DNA of 64,000 nt from positions 775,502 to 839,501 of the forward strand of contig JAMPIV010019869.1 of the NCBI GenBank assembly GCA_024509875.1, given 5' to 3'. Numbering within the stretch: position 1 is the first letter of the stretch; the number at the start of each line of letters is the position of its first letter. Both the position numbers and the translations under genes were made by a program. Under the pieces are notes generated by a model. The model ran no database searches, was not told the DNA's origin, and worked only from the letters and a program-made list of their open reading frames with translations. This DNA is from Oreohelix idahoensis. Lineage: Eukaryota > Mollusca > Gastropoda > Stylommatophora > Oreohelicidae. This document shows positions 10,938 to 23,300 of the stretch, piece by piece.

Positions 10938-13263
10938 TGTCATAAAATTAACAGTGATACAACGTAAACATATCTCCAAAGGATAAAATGTAGGGATAAA
11001 AAGAATGCGTAAGTTACTAGAAGGCATGATCGCCCACGCCGCGGGTCACTACCCTCCATAAAAATTGACTTGCTAGACGGGAAGTCAAAACGGTTACCAT
11101 TTGAACGGGATGGGAACGGCGGATCAAAAGGAAAAAAAATATGACTGAAAAATTGCGTGAGACTAGCAAGGCTTAGGAGACGCAATTTGGGGGGGGGGGG
11201 GGGAAAGGAAAAATTCACGTCCCCAAATTGACACGAGGTACGGAAAGGGACGCTTATGCGATACCAAGCCTTTTATTTGAATTCAGCGGCAAAAGCATTA
11301 CAACGCAGATGCTTGAAATATTACAAAATTAAAAAAGTAACTTTTTCTTAATACTAATGTTAGGAATATAAAAATTAGCTGGCCGGATGGCCCATTTTGA
11401 GCAGTGAAATAATATGCTTTTATTTATACAGACGGATAGATAATAATGAAGACATTGACAAAAGACTGTGTTGTTCACATCAGCGAAAGACTGCATTGAA
11501 TCAAACATGTCACTAATTTGCACAAAAACCACGACCTTGAGACTCAAGTGTCCAAATCTAGTTAGAATGAAAGAGAGGGACATTGGTGGGAGCTGTGGCT
11601 AAAAATAACTTTAAAGACAAAATTTGTAGAGGGGACGGATAGGTTGGTTCAAAAACCAAGTACGTTTTAGTGAAAAAACGCAAGTAGAGACGGACGGACC
11701 AACAGACAAATATGCATACTTGACTGAGGTATGACTGAAATGACTTTAGTGTAGGAAATTTGAATTGAAAAAACACAAGGCATTGATTGGCCACAGACAA
11801 TCATATTATCAGCGCTCAGACGCGCTTTTTTGCCATTCCTCAATAGTTGTCCAGTGATAGACACAGTAAATTTTAAGTGTGGTGATTTCCAATGAAGTAA
11901 ATTGAAATAAGTTCAGGGACGCCATACTATAGCCAGCAGCTCAGCTGAGTTTTGCTAGCATTTCTGTGTTCTTTATTCATAATCTGGTAAGATTGAAATT
12001 ATTTCTTTGTATATTTTAAATATTGTTTAATGTTTCGAGTGATTTGATACTGCCATATCGAAATCTAGCCTTACAACAAGTAAGGATTTGCTCTAGACCC
12101 CCCGCCCTAGTTCAGGGTCTAGGGACAAACAATATATATAAACTCCAGCAAGGATTAGGAAGGACAGATCAAGTGTTGAGATCAGTGGAACATATCACCT
12201 ATGCTATCCTATGGCAGGAAGCTAATAAACATATTTCGGAATATGTAGTCTGGGAGAACTTATCCTATGTGAAACCAACTTGGTAAGATGTGTTGTATGG
12301 TCAGAGAGATCTGACCCTGTCTAAGTGGTGTTATTGTAAATTGTTACGTGTAGAAGTGGCTCCTTAGGTAAGGTTCTGAACCTAAACCAATACTTTATTT
12401 CAGTAGTGAGTTTTTTATGTTGACACCAAAAGGTGGTGTCAAATGCTGGGTAAATAATTGACAGTGAGGACCCGTGCAGTGTCACATCTCGGCAGAACAG
12501 CCTTGTATTGCCCCCAAGCACGGAGAGGTGGGGCCACCCGATATATTGCCCCCAAGCACGGAGAGGTGGGGCCACCAGATTCCAGCACCAGAACTACTCT
12601 TTCAAAGTTACGTAAGCAGGCTGGTCTGCTGGATTTACACCAACTTCATAGACATAGCACCCAAAGTGAATTACTACTAAAACATCCCATTTCCTTCCAT
12701 CATTAATGGACAATGTTTGGTAGGCATAGACAGGGAGGGATGAAGCCACCCCAACAGCACATCTATTCATCGTTCTCCCAGGGAAAATAAAATTATGAAC
12801 TGTAGAAATATTAACAAATCGTGAAAATTGTATACGTACACATCTTTTATTTATCATGCCATTTATTCATGCCATTCACTCATAAATTTCAAAATCTTTC
12901 ATATGTTCTGGCCAAAATAAAACCTTGGTTCAGAACAAATAAATTTAAAAAAGATTTACTTTCTAAAATTTCACCAGCTGAATTTAGTTCATTGTGTTCT
13001 AAATTTTATTGATAATATTATATTATTAGATATCTGTGTGTGTGTGTTTATATATATTAATACAACACCTTACATTCAGTACCCTAGATTTTTTAACGTA
13101 GCCACATTCATTAGTAAAAAAAGATAGGTGTGAGGTCGTAGTGGTAGCAAGAAAGGCCTTCTGAAAATTCACAGCCACATTTTATCTCAGGAGCCTTCAC
13201 AGCTGACCTCATACATCACACTTAGTAATATCACCATCATACAATACCATCAAAACCACTACA
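10938..13263 (+). repeat. E1 3' LTR, full length
   Basis: 2326 bp, starting TGTCATAAAA and ending ACTACA. It carries the terminal 251 bp missing from the 5' copy. Within that end are GTGGTAGCAAG (13141) and CCTTCACAGCTGACCTCA (13194-13211). Both motifs recur at almost the same distances from the LTR end in E2. A G run lies near 11188-11203. Confidence 0.93.
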
Positions 13264-13983
13264 GTCCATTCGGATTATCGATCAGAGAACAGGAATGCCT
13301 TATTACCTGATGGCGATACCAAGACCTATATTATATTGAAGCCCACTCCTTGTCTATTTAAGATTGTCGTCATAAGAGTCGGTTGACTTTACGGCTTGAA
13401 AGACTTAGCTAGAAGAAGGTTCTGACAGTGAACCATTGTTGATGATTATGTATTCACATTAACTGATGCGATTAATCAGTTAAGGCATGAGACGATAGAC
13501 AACCAGAATATTGAATGCTTGCCTGCTATCGTTCTATTGTATTCACATGCTGCACGAATGTCCATTTGATGTTGTCACCCATTTTTCAAGTATACGATGA
13601 TTTTGTGCCAACCTGTTCAAGTAACTGTAAACCGTGTTGTCGGAGTGTGCGTCCCATTAAATTATAAGAAAACGTCAACAGTAGTCTATGTCATTGACTT
13701 CCAGCTATGAGTGAGTGAGTGTCCAGTCTACTTGTCAACTCCACAGAACATTCCATCCATTCGCGTACCTTGCACTCTCACTCCATATAAACATTGCCGT
13801 TTGCTAGCGCCTCAACACTTGGCGAGCAAGGTGACCTAGATACACAACACTGCGTCGGTCGAGTTGACCATTTCCACCATTCGTCCAGTCTTCATCATTA
13901 CTAGTGTATCCACTTGCAACACTGGAGATACCCTAACTATGCAATACACCATCATCATTCCAACACCGACATGGTTTGCAACA
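13264..13983 (+). repeat. E3 5' LTR, part 2
   Basis: Resumes after E1 with GTCCATTCGG and follows the 3' LTR (19628-20348) until TTTGCAACA, where the two copies diverge. That point, ending in CA, defines the LTR 3' boundary. Confidence 0.9.
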
Positions 13984-13984
13984 C

Positions 13985-14004
13985 TGGTGGCCAGATTTCT
14001 GGGT
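13985..14004 (+). other. candidate E3 primer binding site
   Basis: One base after the LTR end comes TGGTGGCCAGATTTCTGG. It begins with the TGG expected opposite a tRNA CCA end. I could not match it to a particular tRNA, so the call rests on position and the first three bases. Confidence 0.35.
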
Positions 14005-14960
14005 CTAACCTTCGCAGTGGACAAGATTGAGAAGTCAACTACTGATTGTTGCTTGATGCCTGATACGACACACCAGAATTACAAGTCTACAATATGTCAG
14101 CATTGTTTTTCACGTGATCTATCAAGCGGATACGTTAACTAGGTCAGCGCTTGTTGACATTTTTGATAGAACAGACATTATTACACAGCAGGTTTGTTAG
14201 CAAAAATTAATGGTGTTAGCAAGAAGTGCTATTGAACTGAGAGGTCTTACACTTCAACGGTGGATCTTCTTATGTTCTTCTACATATTGTTGAACTTTGT
14301 AATAGTTTAGGACAGAAATATTATTTATTAAAGTGGCAGTTTATTTTCTTTTCATCAGAAACTGTGCTATTATATTGTGGAGCTTAGCTTTTTTGCAACA
14401 CATCACATTGCCATGCTATGTATTTACATTATATGTATTTGTTTCTCGGTGTGTTTATTTCAGCGGGTTCGGTTGGGTAGGTGACTATTATAAAGGATAC
14501 CACGTCATAGAGGTCTTATAATAGCGTTCAGTAGGAGCAATTTTCTTAATTGAAAATTTGCATGCAACATTTGTTGCTATTTTTGTTAGTTGTGATGACC
14601 TGTACAATCGTTGTTTTTGTAATATTTTTTCTTTTTTTCAGTTTTGTTTTGATTTGTTCGTATTTGTAGGTCTCATCTTTCCTGTCATTTAGTTATATAC
14701 ACCTTTTATATTTATACACTGTGACGACATTTGTTTTGTTTATTACTGCGCAGTTATCATCACAATTTTTCTGTGATATTCTTCTTTAGTTTTCCTGTTT
14801 GATTTATTTGATTACTGCAAATGTTTTCGTATTGTCTTTCTTATTTGTCCTTTGTTTATGTTGTTGGTTGACATATTCTATTTATAGGTATATTTGATGC
14901 ACTTGTGTGTACTTGGGGTATAGAATAAACTGATAGTTTATTATTATCATTATTGTTATT
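14005..14960 (+). other. E3 leader
   Basis: About 0.95 kb of T-rich leader between the LTR and the first Gag ATG. It ends in a short ATT-rich run at 14939-14960. No coding region is supported. Confidence 0.55.
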
Positions 14961-16615
14961 ATGCAAGTGAGTATACAAGACCTTACTAAAGGTTTGTCTC
15001 CCACAGAGATTGGGATAAAGGGAGCTAATTATTCAAGTTTATTAAAACTTGCTTTCATTGACTTTTTCAGGTAACTAGTCACATATTGTTAGACATTAAG
15101 TCGACTTTAGATTACTTTATTGAGCAAGGGAAATCCCTGGGCAAGACGGGTGATAAGTTGGAAGAGTTTGCTATCAGTCAATATGATAAAGCACAAAAAG
15201 TGGAAATAGATAAACTGAAGGCTGAAGAGAAAAAACAAAAAGGTGAGGCTGAAGAGAAAAAACAAAAAGCTGAGGAGAAAAAAATTGGAATTAGAAGCTG
15301 AACAAAAGAAATTGCAGATGCAGGTGGACGAAAGGAGATTCCAAATGGAAATGGAAAAACAAAAAAGAGAAGCTGAGGCTGAAGAAAAAAGATTACAATT
15401 ACAAAGAGAAGTTGATGCTGAAAATAAAAGATTAGAAGCTGAGGAGAGAAAAATAAAGATGGAACATGAACATCAAGAAAAACTTTTAGCATTTGAGATA
15501 GAAAAATTGAAATTGACAAATTCGAGTAATGTTAATCAGTCATCTGGTAGTAGTGGTAAACCTTTTATTTATAAGGTCAAAGTACCAGCATTTAATCCGT
15601 CCAGTGACGATATAACATTTTGGCTGGATAGGTTTGAACATTCATGTCGAAATCATAATGTGGTTTAGATCACAATATGCTAATCAGTTGTCAGAGATAC
15701 TGAGAGGTGACTCTCTGACTAGTTTAAGCTTGGTAGAAGAGGCTGGCAAGGATAATTATGATGTTATCAGAGCAGCCTTGATAAAAAAAATATCAATTGA
15801 CAGAGGAAGGTTACCGTCTTTTGTTTAAGACAATGGTACCTGAAACAGGGGTAGAATTCTCAGAATTCATTGCAAAGGCACGTCTTACATTTACACGTTG
15901 GATTGAGCTGTCCAAAACAGAAAAGACATATGAAGCCCTTATGGACTTGTTGCTCAGAGACAAGATTATGTCATGTGTAAATAAACCATTCCTTCAATTC
16001 CTACATGAGCGTAAACCCAAAACACTAAAACAAATGGAAGAATATTGTACCCAATACGTCACTGCACACCCTGACGTAACTATTAGCAACGCTAAGGTTA
16101 AGGAAAGTATGCCAGTTGCTTCAGCATACCATACAATCCTAATTACTCACACAAATTTCAAGGATTACAAAACAAGTTTGATAAAAAGGGTAACCATAAT
16201 AATTATCAAAATCAAGGTAATCAATCATTTCAAGATTCTTCATCGAGGAACTGGAGACGAGATGACAGCCCTCGATACAGGGGTTGCCACAATTATAGAA
16301 ATTTCCGCAGAGGAAGTCATTATAGGAACTATCCAAGTTATCCGTCATGGAGACAACAAGACCATAATTACAGAGATACTCATTGCAATGAACATAATAA
16401 TTGTAACCATGAGAACTATGACTCAAACCCAAATAGGGGTTACAATAGAGGAAACAATAATAATTGGAGAGGCAATGATAATCGAGGTAGATCTCAATAC
16501 AGAAGACATAAATCACATTATCAGGCAAACTCTGCACAGCAAGAGCCCCATGAAGCCTGTAATCAGACTAATGATAATAAAAACTCTAATAATATGGCAT
16601 GTTCTGCTTTTGATT
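14961..16615 (+). pseudogene. gag: E3 Gag, multiply frameshifted
   Basis: Gag is spread over several frames. An ATG-initiated start at 14961 (MQVSIQDLTKG) is followed by frame changes near 15070, 15285, 15650, 15800 and 16135. Two of these lie in A7 and A8 runs. Order of parts: a short N-terminal segment, a long Lys/Glu-rich coiled coil (about 15120-15520), a capsid-like part whose end resembles a SCAN domain (15800-16100), then an Asn/Arg/Tyr-rich basic tail (16138-16590). The layout parallels E1 Gag but the sequence is only distantly similar. It could not make a full Gag as read. Homopolymer breaks may be real slippage or sequencing error. Confidence 0.8.
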
Positions 16616-17658
16616 TTGGGAGAGCATCTCAATGCCCCCAATGCAAAACATTATTCGAACCAACGACGGTGTCTACTTTAAGTTGTGGACACCCTCTCCC
16701 TGCTCTTCCTGCGTCAGTCGCGCATGATGGAAGAGGATCTCTTGTCTTACATAAAGGTCTAGTAAATGATAGCCCAGTCTCAATTCTTTTTGATTCTGGA
16801 TGTACCACCATTGGTGTTAGGCAGTCACTCGTAGATCCTTCCCGTGCCACAGGCAAAGTAGTCAAATGTGTAACATTTGGCGGCACCTTAGAGAAGTACT
16901 CTACTGCGATCATCAGCATTGCTACTCCTTTCTTTACGGGAGATGTGCACGCATGTCTTCTGCCGAATCCGATCGCTGATCTTATCATCGGTCGTATTCA
17001 CGGAGTCAAAGAATGCACTCCGCAACAAATTGCTGCTTGGGAAAATCAAAATATCCAAACTGCTAATGCAGTAGTCACAAGAGCACAAGCTCTCAATATG
17101 CCTCAAACTTCATCTACTGAAGATACTGAAGTGCATAACCAAGATGATCCCTTGGTAATTTCTCGTGACTCATTTATAAAACAGCAAGAAGATGATCCCA
17201 CTCTAAAGATATTCTTCACTCTTGCAACAAAAGGTGATCCAAATAAAGATACAAATCGAAAATCTTGGATTACAATGAAGAATGGCGTACTTGTACGTAT
17301 GGTCCAAGACTCTGCTAAGTCCATGCATTCTCAGATTCTTGTACCAAAGAATATGAGAGTTAAAGTTTTGCAGCACGCTCATGACTCTCAGTGTGCTGGA
17401 CATATGGGTTTTTCCCGTACTAAGTCAAGAGTTCTTGCGGCTTTCTTTTGGCTTTTCGTAAACAAAGACATACGGATTTATTGCCGATCTTGTAAGGTAT
17501 GTCAAGAAGTCAAATCCAAAGGTCCACGCCATGCTGCACCTATTCATGCTTCAGATATTCCTATTCGGCCGTTTCAGAAAATGGCAATATACATTATTGG
17601 AAATTTCTTTCCTAGGTCACCGTGTCGGTCATGGTTTCCTAAAGACAGAGGACCATAA
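16594..17658 (+). pseudogene. pol: E3 zinc motif, protease and integrase N-terminus
   Basis: In one open frame with the Gag tail. C14, C17, C31 and H33 (CPQC..SCGH) form a possible zinc site unlike a CCHC knuckle. Retropepsin follows with DSG at residues 67-69 and DLIIGR near 129. The integrase zinc domain has H263, H270, C300 and C303 (H-x6-H-x29-C-x2-C), the same spacing as E1. The first core Asp is replaced by Tyr in AIYIIGNF (Y333). Just after it, near 17600, the sequence jumps to RT connection sequence in another frame. The integrase core and the RT fingers and palm are therefore deleted. Confidence 0.85.
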
Positions 17659-18286
17659 TACCAGTAAAATACTTAACATCTCTATTCCTAAGACTAAAAA
17701 GCAAGTGAGAAGTCTATTAGGTCTTATACAATTTTATGGACGATTCATTCAGAATCTATCCTCTATCATGGCACCGCTTTCTTCGTTACTAAAGAAAGGG
17801 TCTCCTAATATGGTCCACTGGTCTCAGGAATGTCAGTCCTCTTTGGATAAGATTAAAACGTTGTTTTCAACTCCGCCTATTTTAGTGTTACCTACTACAG
17901 ATAAGACATTTGTCCTTCGTAGTGACGCTTCATCCACTGGGATTGGAGCGGCACTAATGCAAGAGTACTCTGAAACTCTGCATCCTGTAATGTATATCTC
18001 ACGAAAACTTGATGCGGCAGAAAGGAATTACTCGGTTTTAGACCGTGAACTTTTGGCGATGGTTTGGTCAATTCTCAAACTTCATAGATTCCTTCTTGGC
18101 GCGCATTTCATAGTGGAAACTGACCAGAAAGCTCTTACACCTATTTAAAGTAAAAACTTGAAGAGCTCGAGATCAACTCGATACGCCATTGCTCTTCAAC
18201 CTTTTCATTTCTCGGTGCGAGCTATCCGTGGTTCAGACAATGTAATGGCAGACATTCTGTCTAGATGCCCACATGATTCCACCTAA
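17600..18286 (+). pseudogene. pol: E3 RT C-terminal part and RNase H
   Basis: Starts at the deletion junction with FLGHRVGHG, the connection motif just after the RT palm. It continues through a typical thumb region (LLGLIQFYGRFIQNL) into RNase H, with LRSDASSTGIGAAL, LDRELLAMVW and ETDQKALTPI. An in-frame TAA at 18146 interrupts RNase H. The frame then continues through NVMADILSRCP to a second stop at 18284-18286. No integrase follows, in agreement with the integrase-first order. Confidence 0.85.
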
Positions 18287-18749
18287 CTTTTAAATCTTGG
18301 ACTTCCTAATATGTCTAACTTTACAACAGTTCTTTTTCTATATCAAAATATGTACACATTTGTAATATATGATATAGTGATTGTATTAACATTTAGTGGT
18401 TTACTAATTTTTATTCTCCGCTAGTCCTTTGATGATTTTTCTTTTGTCAATCATGAACTTATGGTACTTAATATGAAATTGTGATTGAAATTATTGTATG
18501 CATTGTGTCATTGCCAGTATTGTAGTATGCGTTGGTGACACCTCCCTGGAAATATTTATACTTAGAGAAATACTTTCTCTGAGATGTTGAGATATATTCT
18601 CACCAGTCGATCTATACTTCGACTTTGCCTTAATTTGGCGTGATAAATTGCTGATATTTCTCATCTGCGCATTATTCGTGCGTTGTGAGCCTATTGTATG
18701 ATGCTCTCAGATGAAAAAAAAAATGATTTTCATTTTTTTTCCCGGGGGG
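18287..18749 (+). other. E3 3' untranslated region and polypurine end
   Basis: AT-rich sequence ending in A-rich, T-rich and then G-rich runs (CCCGGGGGG at 18741-18749) directly before the 3' LTR. The G run is a plausible part of the polypurine primer. Confidence 0.5.
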
Positions 18750-20348
18750 TGTGGTAGTCTGTTGCGCACAGATTCTTTTGTGTGGTAGTCTGTGACGCAC
18801 AGATTCTTTTGGTAGGCATACAAATGTAAAGTAATATCTATTTGTCTGATGAAAAGTGTTTATTTGAGAATCAAATAATTTAAGGGACAGAACCCTGATT
18901 GGTCGATGTTATATTCAGTTATATGGGTTATCTTTTCTTGTGTCTCAACCTGGCGCATGAATACTAGATTTACGTCAGTTTGCTTCTGGTATGGCCAGAA
19001 ACAGATTGGTCTTGCTTAGAATGTTTATGGCCCGAGTTTACATTTATTCCTTGACTATTTAAGGTGATTCGGTCTTATATCTTTGTATCTTTGTAATGTC
19101 TATGTCGGCCTATTTCTTGAGTTGAACTCTGGGGTCAAGCGCATTTCTGCGCATGCGTAAAGGGTTGTCGACGAGAGGCTTCCGTGATGACGAACTGTGT
19201 ATTCTGCTCGGACGAAGGAAAGTCCGAAGATTTTGTCTTTGTGGTTGATCCATGGGGAAGGAGAAGTTTTCTCAGTATGACTATGATGTCCGTAGTTCTC
19301 CCCAACAGTTATTCTAAACGCCAAGGGACGGCGTGTGCTATTTGCTAGTGTTTTTCTGGACTTAAGGTAAAGCAGAAACATTTTCTGAACTTTCCTTAGG
19401 CCTAACTATATGCAGACGTCATACTGTCTGCCGATGTATTTGATTGATTGTGCTTAGACGACTCTTCTACTAGCAGCACTATGCATTGGACATATGCAAT
19501 ATTTATCATGGGATATGGAAGGCCCAATATATTATTTGAGTAATGAACGGAGCCTTCACTTACGTTTAAAACGTCTTCAGAGTGAGCGACGCTCACTGGA
19601 ACTAGCGCCATTTTGGATCCCACTTTCGGTCCATTCGGATTATCGATCAGAGAACAGGAATGCCTTATTACCTGATGGCGATACCAAGACCTATATTATA
19701 TTGAAGCCCACTCCTTGTCTATTTAAGATTGTCGTTATAAGAGTCGGTTGACTTTACGGCTTGAAAGACTTAGCTAGAAGAAGGTTCTGACAGTGAACCA
19801 TTGTTGATGATTATGTATTCACATTAACTGATGCGATTAATCAGTTAAGGCATGAGACGATAGACAACCAGAATATTGAATGCTTGCCTGCTATCGTTCT
19901 ATTGTATTCACATGCTGCACGAATGTCCATTTGATGTTGTCACCCATTTTTCAAGTATACGATGATTTTGTGCCAACCTGTTCAAGTAACTGTAAACCGT
20001 GTTGTCGGAGTGTGCGTCCCATTAAATTATAAGAAAACGTCAACAGTAGTCTATGTCATTGACTTCCAGCTATGAGTGAGTGAGTGTCCAGTCTACTTGT
20101 CAACTCCACAGAACATTCCATCCATTCGCGTACCTTGCACTCTCACTCCATATAAACATTGCCGTTTGCTAGCGCCTCAACACTTGGCGAGCAAGGTGAC
20201 CTAGATACACAACACTGCGTCGGTCGAGTTGACCATTTCCATCATTCGTCCAGTCTTCATCATTACTAGTGTATCCACTTGCAACACTGGAGATACCCTA
20301 ACTATGCAACACACCATCATCATTCCAACACCGACATGGTTTGCAACA
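18750..20348 (+). repeat. E3 3' LTR, full length
   Basis: 1599 bp, TGTGGTAGTC to TTGCAACA. It opens with a 31-bp tandem duplication (18750-18780 and 18781-18812). It is uninterrupted, so it shows the empty site for the E1 insertion at about 19632-19636. Confidence 0.92.
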
Positions 20349-23300
20349 TAACCTACCACATGAACCACCGCTGCAAGAGCTGGTGGCTGCTTCTTAACAA
20401 GGAATCAACAGCAGAAGTAACCTCCTGGCTCCACAGAGAGCAGGGAGTGGATGATGATATAATGGGGTACATACTTATTACACAAGCACTTTAGTAAATT
20501 TCATATGTATATATATAGATTTCAATTGTCAATTTCCGCTGTTTAAAAGTAATTTCATCCAACGCACTGAGGTTAAATTAACGCTCAGGGAGGGTAAAAA
20601 TCTGAGGAAGATAAAGTGGTGGCTGGAAGCGGAGGTCGCCTGACGATTATGTCAGGAGACCCAATACTTAGCAGAGACATTCGCCTACTTTCAGTGTGTG
20701 GTACAAGTCTGTGGTACAAGTTGCCAGCAGTCGACGCTATACACCAACATCTGACGTGTCTTGAAGACTCTTGACAACCCTTGTAGTTTCCACAGCCTTA
20801 ATGCATTAGACGAGCCACAGCCACCAGACTAGACTATTCTAGAGAAGTACAGACCATGGCACCTGTGGTAACCAACAGCGGCTGAAGCAGACGCAGACCG
20901 ACCCCAACCGGAAGCTAAGTACCATTACAGCAACCAAAAAACATTTCAAAATTTTCCATAACTCCTACTACAATTTAAATCATCCGATGATGATAAACAT
21001 CATTGTATCTTTTTTAAAATTTATTTTTCATTTTTAAACTATAAGTTATTATTAAACATGTTTATCTGTAACGGTAAAATTGGTTTAATCATTATTGAAT
21101 GAAGTGTATGTCTGCACCCGTATGATTCGTATTGTTCTAAATATCTAACCAGATAGAGCTATTAAGTTAAGATTTTGCCGAATCGCCTTCAGCTAGGGGT
21201 TAAAGAAAACGAGTCAATATTTCCTCACAGAAGGGGCAGGAGAATAAAAAGTTCATGACAGCTTAGATGATCTCAGTTGTTATGCTTGCTTTTCTTTAAA
21301 ATCCTGTGCGGTTCCTTTAAATAGAAGAATCATTGATACCATTTAAACCCTCATCATTGTGTTCTAAGATGAGCTATTGTTGGACCACTTCTGCAGAGTA
21401 ATACCGTCACACAAATTGAAATCTCTACCACGTCACTCCCCTACGGCAGTATCTGCGACAGAACTACCCAGTGGCCATCTATGCATTCATTCACCATTAC
21501 CCTTCATCTCCCATAGAAGCAAAGGCCGTCACAAATACACGCAAAACTTTCTTGTTGAAAAGGTTAATAATATATCAAGTATGTACATCATTTCTTTCAT
21601 CATTCCCTCCCTGCTCCATATAGAACTTGGGACTACCTCTGCTTTTGGTTCTTTATATGAAACTCGCAATAAAGCAGTCACCAGCCCTGGCAGTGGTGGC
21701 TCATGAAATCATCATTCTATATGCTGAGGTTGCCAGCCTCAAATGAATTGGACATCTACTAGCAATTTTCATATATTAATATTCACATGTCAATATATAC
21801 CTTGTACGTATTAGTTCACATGTTAATAATGAAAAACTATAGAATTCAAAATGAACAACTTACGCCAATCTGTAGACTCACAGACTGCTGGCTCAGAGAA
21901 ATAAAGGCGTTTGTAGAGGTCTCTTACCCTTGGTCTGGGGTGTTGTTACTTTAGCAATAAGTTCCCACTTTTACTTGTGTATGAGTTCCCTCAGATTCCG
22001 GTTTTCCTGTTAAAATAGTAGAGTTTTCCTGGGCTGTAAGTCCTCAAGACGCTAAAACAAGGGTACAGTCCTGTGGTAAATGAGGTTACTGGTGTTATTA
22101 ATTAAGGGTAAACAGAGTGAGTTCAAGCTGTGTAAGTTCCCTGAGTCTAATTCTTGATGATGATGATGATTCTCAGAGTCCCTATCCGCCACCTCTCAGA
22201 TCTCAATCTGTGTAAAATAGGCTCTGTGATGTTGTGTGGCTGAGTGTGTCTAGGGTAATGTATTTAATATAAGGACGAAATAAAATGTAAACAGAACTGT
22301 AACTCAATAATATTAAAGTGAGTAAGACTTTTGTTAAAGTTTAGGTTATTATATTACAATTTAATTTCCCTGTACCTCAATTTTCTGGGACAGGGATTGT
22401 CAAACTCAATAAATTATTTTATATACACTATTTAAAATAAATAACTGGAACTCTGTCCAAGTATCTTGTTTCTATGAGTAAAGATCACTGTAAGAATTCC
22501 ACCCACTGATCTGTCTATCTGCTTGTACGTATCACTGTTAATATGTTGGACAGATTGTCTTCACCATCATCTCAAGGTGAGTTTATTATTTATTATTATG
22601 CTTATGGTTGTGGTGGAATAATTGATGTTACACTCTCAGTGCCGGTCTAACGGACTTAACTTATAAAACTGGTGACAACTGTTGGCCCTTGGGTTCTCAT
22701 ATGCATTCAACTGGCTTTAGAGCTGAAGAAATGGGGTAGCTGCGGCAACAAGGCTGAGCGTTCCTCCCAAACTTTCTTCCCTCACCCGGTTTCCTGCCAC
22801 CAATAGGTATGCTGGTATATGACCTGTAATGAGAGGAAAATGCCCTCCCCCTATAGATCTCATCTAATATTTAATTCCACACACAAACACGGTGACAACT
22901 CACCCTGATCAGCTATGTGTGCTGATCATTGCACCAATCTGTATCTTCCATTGTTTAACACCACTGCTGTGTAAACATTCTTCTTCAGTGATAGTACATA
23001 GCTCTTGTTTCCTCCTCCAAGAAGTCTCTTCCATACAATAGATAGGGGTGTACAATACATAGCTTGTGATTCCTTAATATCTCTTTACAACATCCTATAC
23101 AGGGCTTGTCGTTCATACAATAGATAGGGTGTGCTTAACCTAGCACTGAAACCTGTGGATAAATTCTTTCTAACATTCTCTACATGATTTTACATAATAT
23201 TTAAACATTTATGGCACTGCAAAAGTCAATATCCCTTCTGGGTTACTGCATTGGCATGCGGAAAATTTGTAAGCCACTAGCAAATATTTTATGCCTTTCT

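Larger units (their letters stand above)
4267..13263 (+). mobile_element. E1: Gmr1-like Ty3/gypsy element nested in the E3 LTR
   Basis: The element starts with TGTCAT and ends with CTACA. It is flanked by the 5-bp duplication GTCCA (4262-4266 and 13264-13268). Removing it restores an uninterrupted LTR identical in layout to the E3 3' LTR around 19632. It encodes Gag, retropepsin, integrase, RT and RNase H in that order. Defects visible: the 5' LTR lacks its last 251 bp, no primer binding site is seen before gag, and RT has a 1-bp deletion. Over the shared 2075 bp the LTRs differ at about 13 positions by eye (roughly 0.6 percent), so the insertion is young. Confidence 0.95.
3389..20348 (+). 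mobile_element. E3: Gmr1-like Ty3/gypsy element, defective, split by E1
   Basis: Two LTRs of about 1.6 kb enclose a 4.77-kb interior (13984-18749). The 5' LTR is divided by the nested element E1. By eye the LTRs differ at about 11 positions, roughly 0.7 percent. The interior runs Gag, retropepsin, integrase zinc domain, then RT connection and RNase H, so integrase precedes RT. The integrase catalytic core and the RT fingers and palm are missing. The first few bases of the 5' LTR are lost (TGTGG replaced by GCAAA) and I could not find a target duplication, so the left boundary has been altered. Confidence 0.85.

Noticed and set aside
13985..14010. Assignment of the E3 primer site to tRNA-Ile or tRNA-Leu
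   Set aside because: Only the first eight or so bases fit known tRNA ends; the rest does not match well enough to name a tRNA.
16139..16537. Antisense frame of 132 codons rich in Tyr, Asn and Cys
   Set aside because: It is the reverse of the Asn/Arg-rich Gag tail of E3.
20279..20494. Frame of 71 codons across the E3 LTR end as an exon
   Set aside because: It spans the LTR boundary, and its His-rich part is the CAYCAT-rich LTR tail.
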